Positions 10,010 through 19,281 are shown, counted from the first letter of the stretch. The stretch is 64,000 bases of DNA from Streptomyces sp. 840.1 (GCF_003751445.1 NZ_RJUU01000001.1:129001-193000), one strand, 5' to 3'. The notes: generated by a model not told the origin, from the letters alone. Program-made: numbers and translations.

Positions 10010-11428
10010 TCAGCCCATCTCCTCCAGGGCCTTGCCCTTGGTCTCCTTGACGAACTTGATGACGAAGGGGATCGAGAGCGTCGCGAAGCAGGCGTAGATG
10101 ATGTACGTGCCCGACAGGTTCCAGTCGGCCAGGCTCGGGAAGCTCGCGGTGATCGCCCAGTTGGCGATCCACTGCGCGGACGCGGCGACACCGAGGGCGG
10201 CGGCGCGGATCCGGTTCGGGAACATCTCGCCGAGGAAGACCCAGACCACGACACCCCACGACAGGGCGAAGAACAGCACGAAGACGTGGGCGGCGACGAG
10301 CGCGACCACGCCCTGGGTGTTGGGGAGTTTGCCGTCGACCAGGTTGGCGGAGAAGGCCCAGGCCTCGAAGGCGAGCGCGACGGCCATACCGCAGGAGCCG
10401 ACCAGAGCCAGCGGGCGGCGGCCCACCCGGTCCACCAGGACCATCGCGATCACCGTACCGATGATGTTGATGATCGACGTGGTGAAGGAGTAGAAGAACG
10501 AGTCGGTCGGGTCGATGCCGACGGACTGCCACAGCGTCGCCGAGTAGTAGAACGCGACGTTGATGCCGACGAGCTGCTGGAAGACCGACAGGCCGATACC
10601 GATCCAGACGATGGGCAGGAAGCCGAAGCGGCTGCCCAGCAGATCCTTGAAGGTCGACTTGTGCTCGCGGTGCATCGCGGTCTCGATCTCGGCCACCCGG
10701 GCGTCGAGGTCGACCTCCTTGCTCTCGACCTCCGCCAGGATCTGGCGGGCCCGCTCCTTCTTGCCGACCGAGATCAGATACCGGGGCGACTCGGGGATCG
10801 CGAAGGACAGCACCCCGTACAGAACGGCGGGCACGACCATCACGCCGAGCATCCACTGCCAGGCTTCCAGGCCGCCGATCTTGCCGCGCTGGTCACCGTC
10901 GGCGATCTGCAGGATGCCGTAGTTGACCAGCTGGGAGATGGCGATGCCGATGACGATCGCCGCCTGCTGGAAGGAGCCGAGACGGCCTCGGTAGGCGGGC
11001 GGCGAGACCTCCGCGATGTAGGCCGGGCCGATCACCGAGGCCATGCCGATGGCGAAGCCGCCGATGATGCGCCACATCGCCAGGTCCCAGAGCGCGAACG
11101 GGAGCGCCGATCCGACGGCGCTGATGGTGAACAGGACCGAGGAGATCTGCATGCACCGGATACGGCCGATCCGGTCGGCGATACGGCCCGCGGTGGCCGC
11201 GCCGATCGCACAGCCGATCAGGGCGATCGCGATGACCTGGGCCAGCGTGCCGGAGCCGATGTCGTACCGGCTGCGGATCGCCTCGACGGCCCCGTTGATC
11301 ACGGAACTGTCGTAACCGAAGAGGAAACCGCCCATCGCAGCGGCTGCCGTGATGAAGATGACATGGCCGAGGTGGTCCGGGTGGGCCGCTCTGGCTCCGG
11401 ACTCTGGTCCCTGCGATGTGCTGGTCAC
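10010..11428 (-). CDS. glcP: Glucose permease GlcP (MFS sugar porter)
   Basis: A 472-residue MFS sugar:proton symporter, nearly identical in recalled sequence to the Streptomyces GlcP glucose permease, the main route of glucose entry needed for glucose kinase-dependent catabolite control. Twelve membrane spans; signatures GFLFGYDSSVINGA (N-terminal), DRIGRIR, PESPRYL before the central loop, QQLVGINVAFYY, DRVGRRPL, and the C-terminal KETKGKALEEMG. The GTG at 11428 is preceded by AGGAG at six bases. Single gene, with an inverted repeat in its upstream region and convergent with the oxidoreductase. Confidence 0.93.
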   Translation of the reverse strand: MTSTSQGPESGARAAHPDHLGHVIFITAAAAMGGFLFGYDSSVINGAVEAIRSRYDIGSGTLAQVIAIALIGCAIGAATAGRIADRIGRIRCMQISSVLFTISAVGSALPFALWDLAMWRIIGGFAIGMASVIGPAYIAEVSPPAYRGRLGSFQQAAIVIGIAISQLVNYGILQIADGDQRGKIGGLEAWQWMLGVMVVPAVLYGVLSFAIPESPRYLISVGKKERARQILAEVESKEVDLDARVAEIETAMHREHKSTFKDLLGSRFGFLPIVWIGIGLSVFQQLVGINVAFYYSATLWQSVGIDPTDSFFYSFTTSIINIIGTVIAMVLVDRVGRRPLALVGSCGMAVALAFEAWAFSANLVDGKLPNTQGVVALVAAHVFVLFFALSWGVVVWVFLGEMFPNRIRAAALGVAASAQWIANWAITASFPSLADWNLSGTYIIYACFATLSIPFVIKFVKETKGKALEEMG

Positions 11429-11492
11429 GTGAACTCCTGGTGCCTGGCCGCAGACGCAGGCGTGGGGGGCGAGCTGTTCCTAGTGGCGCATA

Positions 11493-11524
11493 CGTTCACC
11501 GCCGCCACCACTTGGAGGTGAACG
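11493..11524 (-). promoter_or_regulatory. Inverted repeat upstream of glcP, candidate operator
   Basis: Perfect 8-base arms CGTTCACC (11493-11500) and GGTGAACG (11517-11524) with a 16-base spacer, 65-96 bases ahead of the glcP GTG. Could bind a sugar-responsive repressor; the regulator is not identified. Confidence 0.45.
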
Positions 11525-11571
11525 CGTCGCCACCGGGAACACCTGCCCGCTTTTCGCGGTCTGAAGAGGGC

Positions 11572-14500
11572 TCAGCGCAGCCGCTGGCTGATCACCTTGG
11601 AGACGCCGTCGCCCTGCATCGAGACGCCGTAGAGCGCGTCGGCGACCTCCATCGTGCGCTTCTGGTGCGTGATCACGATGAGCTGGGAGCTCTCCTGGAG
11701 TTCCACCATGATCCGGATCAGCCGCTGGAGGTTGGTGTCGTCGAGCGCCGCCTCGACCTCGTCCATCACGTAGAACGGGCTCGGCCTGGCCTTGAAGATC
11801 GAGACGAGCAACGCCACTGCCGTCAGCGACCGTTCGCCGCCGGACAGCAGCGACAGCCGCTTCACCTTCTTGCCCGGCGGGCGCGCCTCGACGTCCACAC
11901 CGGTCGTGAGCATGTTGTCCGGATCGGTCAGGATGAGCCGGCCCTCACCGCCCGGGAAGAGGCGCGAGAAGACGCCCTCGAACTCACGGGCGGTGTCCCG
12001 GTAGGCCTCGGTGAAGACCTGCTCGACGCGCTCGTCGACCTCCTTGATGACCTGCATCAGATCGGCCCGGGTCTTCTTCAGGTCCTCCAGCTGCTCGGAG
12101 AGGAACTTGTGCCGCTCCTCCAGTGCGGAGAACTCTTCGAGGGCGAGCGGATTCACCTTCCCGAGTTGCTGGTACGCCCGTTCGGCCGACTTCAGCCGCT
12201 TCTCCTGCTCCGCCCTGACGAACGGCTTCGGCTGGTTGCGCGGATGCTCCGGATCCTCCGGCAGCTCCTCCCCCTCCGCGGCCGGGGACGGCGGCACGAG
12301 CTGGTCGGGCCCGTACTCGGCGGCCAGCCCGGCCGGCTCCACTCCCAGCTCCTCCAGGGCCTTCGTCTCCAGCTGCTCTATCCGCAGCCGCTTCTCGGCC
12401 CCGAGCACCTCGCCCCGGTGGACCGAGTCCGTCAGCTTGTCCAGCTCGTCCTTGAGCGCCCGGCCCCGCACGCGCTCCGCCGCCAGCTCCCGTTCCCGCT
12501 CGGCCTTGGAGGCCTCCGCGGCGACCCGCTCCCGCTCCGCCCGTACGACGGACACCTCGACGTGGGCCAGCAGCTGACGGGCGCCGGACGCCACGGCGGA
12601 GGCGACCTCGGCCTCGTGGCGCAGCCGCGCCCTGCGCTGCTCGACGCGCGCCCGCGCCTCCCGCTCCGCACGGGCGCCCCGGTCCAGGGAGTCGGCGCGG
12701 CCGGCCAGCGCCTTGACGCGTTCCTCGTGGGTACGGACCTGGAGGCGGGCCTCCATCTCGGTCTGGCGGGCGTTGGCACCGTCGGCGGCGAGCCGGTCGC
12801 GGACCGCGCTGTCCGGCTCCTCGTCCCCGCCGTCCTGCGCGGCCTCCTCGGCGACGAGCAGCCGCTCGGCGAGCTCCTCCGCGTCCTGGGTCGCGCGCTC
12901 CAACGCCTCCTGGGCACGGGCGGCGGAGGCGGCCATCCGGTCGGCCTCACCGGCCGCGCCCCGTGCCTGGCCGGCCAGCCGCCCGAGCTGCTGGGCCACC
13001 CCGGACTTCTCCCGCTCGGCGGCCCGGCGCCGCTCCCCCAGTTCCTCGGCGAGCGCCGCGACATCGGAGCGCCGCCGGGCGGCGAGCTGCTGCGCCTCGG
13101 CGAGCTCCGTGCACCGCACCGCCAGGTCGGCCAGCTCGGCGGCCGCCTCGTCCACGGACGCCTGGACTTCGAGGAGGCTGGGCGCACCGGCGGAACCGCC
13201 GTGCGCGAAGTGTGCGGAGAGCACGTCCCCCTCGGCGGTCACCGCTGTCAGCTCCGGGCGGGCGGCGACCAGGTCCTCGGCGTCCTCCAGCGTTCCGACG
13301 ACCACCGTGTCCCGCACCAGCCTGCGCACCGCGGCCACCAGTTCGACGGGACCGGTGACGAGGTCGGCGACAGCGGGGTTCCGCAGGCCCTCGGTAGGGG
13401 GCGCGGCCGGCCGGCTGTCCGGAGCCGTCCCGGTCGCGGCCGCGCCCCGCAGCACCGGAAGCCGCTCCGCCCCCTGGCCCGGGACGTGAGCGGTCTCACC
13501 CCGGGGTGCGGGGTCCGCCTCGCCCTGAGGAAACACCCCGGACGCGGGGTCCGCCTCGCCCCGGGGGAGAACCGCCGACGCGGGGTCCGCCTCCGTGCTC
13601 TGCCCGGGTACGTGGGCGCCTGCCCCTCCGCCGCCCCCCAGCAGCAGCGCGGCCCGGCCCGCGTCCAGTTTGCGCAGCAGCCGGATCGCCTCGGCCGCCG
13701 TGGCCGGGTCCGTCACCGCCACCGCGTCCGCCGCCGCGCCCAGTGCGGCGGCCACCGCGACCTCGTGGCCCGGGGCCACCGTGAGCAGTTCCGCAGCCGG
13801 CCCGAGCAGGCCGGTCAGCCGGTCCCGGGCGCCGAGCAGCACCCCCGTACCGTCCTTGCGGCGCAGCCCGAGGGCCAGCGCGTCATGGCGGGCCGCGACG
13901 GCGGCGCGCTTGCGTTCGGCGGTGGTGGCGGCCTCCCGGGCGGCGGAGAGCGAGGCCTCCGCCTCCTTCAGCTCGCTCCGGGCGGCCTCGTGCCGCTCAC
14001 CGAGCTCGGCGTCACCGGCGTCCAGGCCGTCGACCTCGGCCTTGAGCTGCTCGTACTCCTCCTGAGCGGCGACCGCCCGCTCCCGCGCCTCGTCGCGCGA
14101 GGCGGCCAGCCGGTCGATCTCCGACTGCGCCGAACCGGCCCGGCTGCGGGCCGCGTTGACCTGGCCGCTGAGCCGGGCGAGTCCTTCGCGGCGGTCCGCC
14201 AGCGCGCGGGCGGCGTCCTTGAGGCGGCGCTCCTCGGCCGCCAACTCGCTCTCCAGCTCGGACCGGTGGGACGCGGTGTCCTCCAGCGCGTGTTCGGCGG
14301 CCTCCAGCGCGGCGGTCAGCTCGGCCTCCTGCTCGCGGATCCGGGCGGCCTCGCGCTCCATGTCCTCGGGGTCGCGGCCGCGCCGCTCCTCCTCCGGCGG
14401 GGCGGTGGCACTCTTCACCCGGGCGTCGGCCAGCGAGATCGTGCCGCGCACCCGTTCCGCCAGTTGCGACAGCTCGTACCAGGTCTGCTGGGCGCGCTGG

Positions 14501-15348
14501 AGCCTCGGCGTGAGCCGCCGTACCTCGTCCTCGAGTTCGGCCTCGCGCCCCAGCGCCGCCTTGAGCTCCGCCTCGGCCGTCTCCCGCCGCTGCTTCAGGG
14601 CCGCCTCGTCGGCGATCTCACCGCGCAGCGCGGTGTGCAGCCTGACCAGGTCGTCCGCGAGCAACCGCAGCCGGGCGTCGCGCAGGTCGGCCTGGATGAC
14701 GGCGGCGCGGCGGGCGACCGCGGCCTGCCGGCCGAGCGGCTTCAGCTGTCGCCGCAGTTCGTCGGTGAGGTCCTGGACCCTGGCCAGGTTCGCCCCCATC
14801 GCGTCCAGCTTCCGCAGCGCCTTCTCCTTGCGCTTGCGGTGCTTCAGTACGCCGGCGGCCTCCTCGATGAACGCGCGGCGCCCCATCGGATCGGCGTGGA
14901 GCACGGAGTCCAGCTGGCCCTGGCCGACGATGACGTGCATCTCGCGGCCGATGCCGGAGTCCGAGAGGAGTTCCTGGATGTCCAGCAGCCGGCAGGTGTC
15001 GCCATTGATCTGGTACTCGCTGCCGCCATTGCGGAACATGATCCGAGTGATCGTCACTTCGGCGTACTCGATGGGCAGAGCGCCGTCGGAGTTGTCGATG
15101 GTCAGTGATACCTCCGCCCTGCCGAGCGGGGGCCGCCCGGTGGTGCCGGCGAAGATCACGTCCTCCATCTTGCCGCCACGCAGGGATTTGGCACCCTGCT
15201 CCCCCATAACCCAGGAAAGCGCGTCCACCACATTGGACTTGCCCGACCCATTGGGGCCGACCACGCAGGTGATCCCGGGTTCGAACCGCAGGGTCGTGGC
15301 GGAGGCGAACGATTTGAAACCACGCAGGGTCAGGGCCTTGAGGTGCAC
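11572..15348 (-). CDS. smc: Chromosome segregation protein SMC
   Basis: A 1258-residue SMC ATPase that, with ScpAB, condenses and aligns chromosomes, including during sporulation septation. Walker A GPNGSGKS at 31-38, long coiled coils (about 165-500 and 730-1090), hinge at about 500-725, ABC signature LSGGERS and Walker B PFYVMDEVEAALDD near the C-terminus. It is longer than the roughly 1190 residues usual in the genus because of an insertion at about 572-655 in the hinge that contains a 12-residue repeat (see repeat entry). GTG start at 15348. A terminator just upstream implies that it has its own promoter. Confidence 0.97.
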   Translation of the reverse strand: MHLKALTLRGFKSFASATTLRFEPGITCVVGPNGSGKSNVVDALSWVMGEQGAKSLRGGKMEDVIFAGTTGRPPLGRAEVSLTIDNSDGALPIEYAEVTITRIMFRNGGSEYQINGDTCRLLDIQELLSDSGIGREMHVIVGQGQLDSVLHADPMGRRAFIEEAAGVLKHRKRKEKALRKLDAMGANLARVQDLTDELRRQLKPLGRQAAVARRAAVIQADLRDARLRLLADDLVRLHTALRGEIADEAALKQRRETAEAELKAALGREAELEDEVRRLTPRLQRAQQTWYELSQLAERVRGTISLADARVKSATAPPEEERRGRDPEDMEREAARIREQEAELTAALEAAEHALEDTASHRSELESELAAEERRLKDAARALADRREGLARLSGQVNAARSRAGSAQSEIDRLAASRDEARERAVAAQEEYEQLKAEVDGLDAGDAELGERHEAARSELKEAEASLSAAREAATTAERKRAAVAARHDALALGLRRKDGTGVLLGARDRLTGLLGPAAELLTVAPGHEVAVAAALGAAADAVAVTDPATAAEAIRLLRKLDAGRAALLLGGGGGAGAHVPGQSTEADPASAVLPRGEADPASGVFPQGEADPAPRGETAHVPGQGAERLPVLRGAAATGTAPDSRPAAPPTEGLRNPAVADLVTGPVELVAAVRRLVRDTVVVGTLEDAEDLVAARPELTAVTAEGDVLSAHFAHGGSAGAPSLLEVQASVDEAAAELADLAVRCTELAEAQQLAARRRSDVAALAEELGERRRAAEREKSGVAQQLGRLAGQARGAAGEADRMAASAARAQEALERATQDAEELAERLLVAEEAAQDGGDEEPDSAVRDRLAADGANARQTEMEARLQVRTHEERVKALAGRADSLDRGARAEREARARVEQRRARLRHEAEVASAVASGARQLLAHVEVSVVRAERERVAAEASKAERERELAAERVRGRALKDELDKLTDSVHRGEVLGAEKRLRIEQLETKALEELGVEPAGLAAEYGPDQLVPPSPAAEGEELPEDPEHPRNQPKPFVRAEQEKRLKSAERAYQQLGKVNPLALEEFSALEERHKFLSEQLEDLKKTRADLMQVIKEVDERVEQVFTEAYRDTAREFEGVFSRLFPGGEGRLILTDPDNMLTTGVDVEARPPGKKVKRLSLLSGGERSLTAVALLVSIFKARPSPFYVMDEVEAALDDTNLQRLIRIMVELQESSQLIVITHQKRTMEVADALYGVSMQGDGVSKVISQRLR
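13508..13593 (-). repeat. 36-base tandem repeat coding for the SMC hinge insertion
   Basis: Three copies of GCGGGGTCCGCCTC (first two extended to 17 bases) begin at 13508, 13544 and 13580, a period of 36 bases. In the protein this gives ADPASAVLPRGE, ADPASGVFPQGE and a shortened ADPAPRGE, flanked by two AHVPGQ copies. The repeat is in frame. Confidence 0.85.
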
Positions 15349-15702
15349 GCCGCCGGACTCTACCTTTCGCTCTCGGTTTCGCTGATGAAGGTGCAGGGCA
15401 CATCAGACGGTAAGGGAAGGGGTGTACGTCCGGGGCGGGACGGGCGCGGTTCGGAGGGGAAAAGAAAGAAGGGACGCCGAAGCGTCCCCGGTAAATCTTG
15501 TGCATTGCTCTGTCGACGGATCCGGACGTCTCCGTGGAGACGCGCGTGCCGGATCAATGACATGCAGATGACGACGCAGATCAAACGCATGGGATGAGCC
15601 AGCGATGATCAGGCGCAATCGATCTTCAATGATCCGGTGACGATCCGGCGAGTATTCCGTGCGGCTGACGCGTGCAGCCCGACCGGCCCTGGGGCCATGG
15701 GG
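15349..15702. other. Intergenic region upstream of smc
   Basis: 354 bases with no credible gene; the 76-codon minus frame at 15360-15590 lacks GC bias and homology. It contains the terminator of the upstream small gene (15456-15488) and, by inference, the smc promoter between that terminator and 15349. The segment around 15490-15660 is relatively AT-rich. Confidence 0.6.
15456..15488 (-). terminator. Classic UUCG-loop intrinsic terminator
   Basis: On the minus strand GGGACGC, loop TTCG, GCGTCCC (15488-15471) is followed by a T-rich run TTCTTTCTTTTCC. This is an unusually textbook rho-independent terminator for a GC-rich genome and closes the small coiled-coil gene ahead of smc. Confidence 0.85.
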
Positions 15703-15915
15703 TCAGGTCAGCGCCGGCTCCGCCTGAGGTACGTCGATGTCGATGCTGTCGAGCAGCGACTCTTGGTGCTGAGCGGCGGCATTGAGCGCGTCGTTCTCGT
15801 CCTGAATCCGTACGATCTCGGATTCAAGATCCTGGACGCGCTGCTGGAGCCGTCGCATCTCGGCGAGGAGTCGCGGGTCGGAACCGCCGACGTAACCGAG
15901 AAGCGCCTTTGCCAT
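15703..15915 (-). CDS. Small conserved coiled-coil protein (hypothetical)
   Basis: A 70-residue protein beginning MAKALLGYVGG, then a heptad-patterned helix (LLAEMRRLQQRVQDLESEI, residues 16-34) and an acidic tail. I recall near-identical small proteins at the same place in other streptomycetes but no function. The ATG at 15915 has GGAGG nine bases upstream; a further ATG at 15933 is less well placed. Its own terminator follows. Could act as a small dimeric partner or scaffold; that is speculation from the coiled coil only. Confidence 0.7.
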   Translation of the reverse strand: MAKALLGYVGGSDPRLLAEMRRLQQRVQDLESEIVRIQDENDALNAAAQHQESLLDSIDIDVPQAEPALT

Positions 15916-16353
15916 GAGGATGGTCCTCCACACTGAGTGACCGACCGATGCGGTGTGGGTCGTGAGGGAATCGCACCCGCGGTGCTCGGCAGTGCTCTGT
16001 GTTCACTGCTGTTCTGCTGCCAAACAGCTCTGCCGAACAGCTAAGGTGCGCGGGGTTTTCAGCGTCTCACCAAAAAGTTTGACGGTCAACACGATCACAC
16101 CCTGTATAGAAGGGCGTCCCGGGGGCGCGCGGCCTGGCGATCATGCGGCGCGACTCTCCTGCGGGGCCCTCAGGGGCACGGAGATCATCCTTCTCGCCGC
16201 AGCCTCGCACGGCAACCGATTCTTGGCAACCACCGGGTCATTCCGCAGGTCATTTCATGTGTAAGGACGACGACGGCCCTCGCCGTCACCCCGCGCGGCA
16301 CCTCGAACACAGCCCGAACACGGCACTTCTTCCGCGCCCCCGCGAGCACCGGA
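15916..16353. other. Intergenic region between acyP and the coiled-coil gene
   Basis: 438 bases containing no gene that I can support. The part near 16020-16110 is AT-richer and holds a TTGAC/GTCAA inverted repeat; promoter elements of the small coiled-coil gene probably lie here. Confidence 0.55.
16079..16089. promoter_or_regulatory. TTGAC-G-GTCAA inverted repeat
   Basis: A perfect 5-base inverted repeat with a one-base centre in an AT-richer island, followed 20 bases on by TATAGA on the plus strand. It reads as a -35-like TTGACG/TTGACC on both strands; the spacing to the plus-strand -10 is too long for a good promoter. Possible operator or promoter core. Confidence 0.3.
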
Positions 16354-16635
16354 TCAACGGATCGCGAACCCCTTGTATCCACCCCTCGGGGTGTCCCAGA
16401 TCTCAGTGACTCCGTCAACGCGGCCGGGTGTGTCGTCCGAACGCAGCCAGTCCAGCAGACGGTGGCAATTCTCACGACGCCCCTCGGCCACCACCTGCAC
16501 CCTGCCGTCGTCGAGATTGAGGGCGAATCCGGTGAGGTCTCCGATCTCCAGAGCGTTTGCCCTGGTGAACCAGCGAAACCCTACTTGCTGTACTCGGCCG
16601 CGTACCCAGGCGGTGAGCCGTACATCTTCGTTCAT
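16354..16635 (-). CDS. acyP: Acylphosphatase
   Basis: A 93-residue acylphosphatase, the usual size, which hydrolyses acyl phosphates such as carbamoyl or 1,3-bisphosphoglycerate. The active-site loop [16 protein letters not shown] (with the phosphate-binding arginine) and the downstream NLDDGRV with its catalytic asparagine are present. The ATG at 16635 is chosen over a TTG at 16641. Single gene, divergent from the CAP-domain gene. Confidence 0.92.
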   Translation of the reverse strand: MNEDVRLTAWVRGRVQQVGFRWFTRANALEIGDLTGFALNLDDGRVQVVAEGRRENCHRLLDWLRSDDTPGRVDGVTEIWDTPRGGYKGFAIR

Positions 16636-16780
16636 GCCCAAACGCTAACTGTCCAATTGCACTCGGAGCACTTCTCGGCGAAAGCCCATGGCGTACAGTC
16701 CCCTCGCAAAAGCTTCACTCGATCGGGTGAGCCATGGTGACGTCGAAAACGGCGTCCAGGTCGTCAGAAGGGCACAGCAG

Positions 16781-17758
16781 ATGGGACGCCATCGACGCTC
16801 CGCCGCAGCTCCCACCGCTGAAGCAACCGCGGAACGGGACGCAGGCCGGAGCCGGGGAGAGCGCCGCAGGAAGCGGGCGGGCCTGCCGGTGCGTACAGGA
16901 CTGCTCGGTGTCTCGGCGGCCATGGCCGTCGGGGCCGTCGCCGTCGCCTCCGGTCTGGTGCCCGGTGGGGACAACTACCTGAGCAGCGGTTCGGCCGCCG
17001 ACCAGGTCCGCTCCCAGGGCGCCCCGGACCTGCTGACCCAGGGCGGCTCCACGACCCCGCCGGCCGACCGGGGAACCGTCTCCGACACGGCCAGCCGGGG
17101 CACCGGCCGCGCCGACGGTCCGACAAAGTCGAGCCCCTCGGCGGACGGCAAGCCCTCGTCCTCCCCTTCCATGACGTCCGGACCTGCGAAGGAAGCCGGG
17201 AAGAAGGCAGCGGAGAAGACCGAGGCCTCGAAGACGGCGCCGTCCCACAAGGCCTCCGCCTCCAAGGCCCCGGCCGCCCGCGCCACCAGGAGCGCCACCG
17301 CGCCCGCGAGCCCCTCCAAGGCGGCTCCGGCCCCCTCGACCTCCGCACCGGCCGCCCCCCGGACCACGGCGCCGCCCGCCGGCACCTCGGCCCAGGCGGC
17401 CGTGCTCTCCCTGGTCAACCAGGAGCGCGCCAAGGTGGGCTGCAGCCCCGTCACGGCGAGCGGCCCGCTGACCTTGCTGGCCCAGGACTTCAGCGACGAC
17501 ATGGCGGCCCGTGGCTTCTTCGACCACACCGACCCCGACGGCAAGACCCCCTGGGACCGTGCCGCCAAGGCGGGCGTGGACGGGCTCGGCGGCGAGAACA
17601 TCGCCCGCGGCCAGGCCGACGCGCAAGCCGTGATGGCTGCCTGGATGGACAGCGACGGCCACCGCGCGAACATTCTCAACTGCGACTACAAGACGCTCGG
17701 CGTGGGTGTCCACTTCGGCGCCGGCGGCCCCTGGTGGACCCAGGACTTCGGCTTCTGA
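16781..17758 (+). CDS. CAP-domain (SCP/PR-1-like) membrane-anchored surface protein
   Basis: A 325-residue protein with a basic N-terminus, one hydrophobic segment at 39-60, a long Ser/Ala/Pro/Lys-rich linker (about 75-205) and a C-terminal CAP domain (about 208-325) with the motifs FDHTDPDGKTPWDR, GENIARG and DGHRANIL. The architecture suggests a cell-surface protein with the CAP domain outside the membrane, spaced across the wall by the linker. CAP domains are linked to lipid binding or proteolysis, but no activity can be assigned. ATG at 16781 with AGAAGGG ahead. Divergent from acyP. Confidence 0.85.
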   Translation: MGRHRRSAAAPTAEATAERDAGRSRGERRRKRAGLPVRTGLLGVSAAMAVGAVAVASGLVPGGDNYLSSGSAADQVRSQGAPDLLTQGGSTTPPADRGTVSDTASRGTGRADGPTKSSPSADGKPSSSPSMTSGPAKEAGKKAAEKTEASKTAPSHKASASKAPAARATRSATAPASPSKAAPAPSTSAPAAPRTTAPPAGTSAQAAVLSLVNQERAKVGCSPVTASGPLTLLAQDFSDDMAARGFFDHTDPDGKTPWDRAAKAGVDGLGGENIARGQADAQAVMAAWMDSDGHRANILNCDYKTLGVGVHFGAGGPWWTQDFGF

Positions 17759-17878
17759 GGCCTGCCCGCCCGGACAGCCGCCCGCATCACCACCCGCACC
17801 GACCTCGTACGCCCCACTCGCTCACCCATGGATTGCGCGATCCGATGGAGAGCGCTGTGCGGGCGTACGCTGGTTTCC

Positions 17879-18301
17879 ATGGACGAGAACGGCGGCAGCG
17901 GGACGGACGACTGTCCGGGCGGCGACTGGCTTTTCGACGTGTTCTCCAAGCGGTGCCCCTCGCGCGCCACGCTGGAGCACGCCACCGGCCGCTGGGGAAG
18001 CCTGACGCTCGGCGCGCTGTACGAGGGCAGCCTCCGCTTCAACGCGCTGCGCCGCCGGGTCGACGGGGTGAGCGAGAAGATGCTCTCCCAGACGCTGCAG
18101 GCGCTGGAACGGGACGGGCTGGTGCACCGCGAGGCGCAGCCGACCAATCCGCCCCGCGTCGACTACGAGCTCACACCTCTTGGGCGCCAGGTCGCCGAGC
18201 GGCTGCTCGCGCTGATCGACCTCGTCGAGAACCGGATGTCCGAGGTCATGGCGGCCCGCGAACGCTACGACGGGATCCACGCGACCCAGGCGTCCCGGTA
18301 G
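17879..18301 (+). CDS. HxlR-family transcriptional regulator
   Basis: A 140-residue winged-helix protein of the HxlR type: WGSLTLGALYEGSLRFNALRRR, then the recognition region VSEKMLSQTLQALERDGLVHR and the wing YELTPLG. Two N-terminal cysteines (in DDCPGG and KRCPS) recall the redox- or aldehyde-sensing cysteine of the family. I chose the ATG at 17879 (MDENGGSG); the ribosome binding site is weak, so the mRNA may be nearly leaderless. No obvious target is adjacent: it converges on mutM and follows the CAP gene by 120 bases. Confidence 0.82.
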   Translation: MDENGGSGTDDCPGGDWLFDVFSKRCPSRATLEHATGRWGSLTLGALYEGSLRFNALRRRVDGVSEKMLSQTLQALERDGLVHREAQPTNPPRVDYELTPLGRQVAERLLALIDLVENRMSEVMAARERYDGIHATQASR

Positions 18302-18332
18302 GGCCGCGGACGGTTTCCGCCGGGCCGGGTTC

Positions 18333-19193
18333 TCAGCCGGCGGCGCGCGGCGGGCGCTGGCAGCGGGGGCAGAAGTAACTGGACCGGTTCATCCAGGCGC
18401 GGCGCCTCATCGGTGTACCGCAGCGGTGGCACGGCTCGTCCTCGCGCCCGTAGGCGTCGAGCGAGCGGTCGAAGTAGCCCGACTCACCGTTCACGTTGAC
18501 GTAGAGGCTGTCGAAGCTGGTGCCGCCCTGTTGCAGTGCCGCGTTCATCACATCGCGGACGTGGCCGAGCAGCTCGGCCGACTTGGGGCGGGTCAGGGTC
18601 GCGGTCGGCCGGTCGTAGTGCAGCTTCGCGCGCCACAGCGCCTCGTCCGCGTAGATGTTGCCGACACCGCTGATCAGTGACTGGTCGAGCAGGGCGCGCT
18701 TGACCGTGGTGCGGCGCAGTCGCAGCGCGGTGTGGAACGCGGCGTCGTCGAACTCCGGGTCCAGCGGATCGCGGGCGATGTGCGCGATGGTGTCGGGCAC
18801 ACCCTCGGGGTTGTTGTCGTGGAGCGAGAGGCCGCCGAAGGTCCGCTGGTCGACGAAGCGGAGTTCGGTGCCGATCGAGTCGTCGAACCGGATCCTGATC
18901 CGCAGGTGCTTCTCGTCGGCGGCGTCCTGCGGCTGCACGAGCAGCTGACCGCTCATGCCCAGGTGGCCGAGGAGCGAGCCGGCCGTGTCGTCCAGCGGCA
19001 CCCAGAGGTACTTGCCCCGGCGCATCGCCGGCCCGAACCGGGTACCGCCGAGCCGCGCGGCGAAGTCCACGCCCCCCGCGAGGTGGCGGCGGACCGCACG
19101 CGGGTGCAGTACCTCGACCTCACCGACCGTGCGCCCGGTCACCCAGCGCTGGAGACCGCGCCGTACGACTTCCACCTCGGGCAGCTCGGGCAC
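18333..19193 (-). CDS. mutM: Formamidopyrimidine-DNA glycosylase (Fpg/MutM)
   Basis: A 286-residue base-excision repair glycosylase/AP lyase acting on 8-oxoguanine. The mature N-terminus PELPEVE carries the catalytic proline and glutamate; the lysine and H2TH region is in [14 protein letters not shown], and the C-terminal zinc finger is CHRC...CPRC. The GTG at 19193 has AGGAG seven bases ahead, and a start further upstream would bury the catalytic proline. It follows rnc on the same strand but behind a hairpin terminator. Confidence 0.96.
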   Translation of the reverse strand: MPELPEVEVVRRGLQRWVTGRTVGEVEVLHPRAVRRHLAGGVDFAARLGGTRFGPAMRRGKYLWVPLDDTAGSLLGHLGMSGQLLVQPQDAADEKHLRIRIRFDDSIGTELRFVDQRTFGGLSLHDNNPEGVPDTIAHIARDPLDPEFDDAAFHTALRLRRTTVKRALLDQSLISGVGNIYADEALWRAKLHYDRPTATLTRPKSAELLGHVRDVMNAALQQGGTSFDSLYVNVNGESGYFDRSLDAYGREDEPCHRCGTPMRRRAWMNRSSYFCPRCQRPPRAAG

Positions 19194-19246
19194 GGTGTCG
19201 CTCCTGTATCTGGAAAGGATCCGGATCTGGCGTCCGGACAGAGAGA

Positions 19247-19275
19247 ACCCCCCGGTGCACAGGGCACCGAGGGGT
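19247..19275 (-). terminator. Hairpin between rnc and mutM
   Basis: Twelve-base arms (19247-19258 and 19264-19275) with one mismatch and a 5-base loop, followed on the minus strand by TTCTCTCTG. Partial termination would separate mutM from rnc. Confidence 0.65.
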
Positions 19276-19281
19276 CTCGGG

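Noticed and set aside
11416..15108. A 1230-codon plus-strand open frame antisense to smc
   Set aside because: It mirrors smc codon bias; the sequence is leucine/glycine/arginine-rich with no recognisable domain, as expected for a shadow.
15360..15590. A 76-codon minus frame upstream of smc
   Set aside because: Third positions are AT-rich by the standard of this genome; no homologous motif, and it crosses a strong terminator.
16079..16110. TTGACG...TATAGA as a standard sigma-70 promoter
   Set aside because: The spacer is 20 bases, beyond the usual 16-18, and no gene follows on the plus strand within a reasonable distance.
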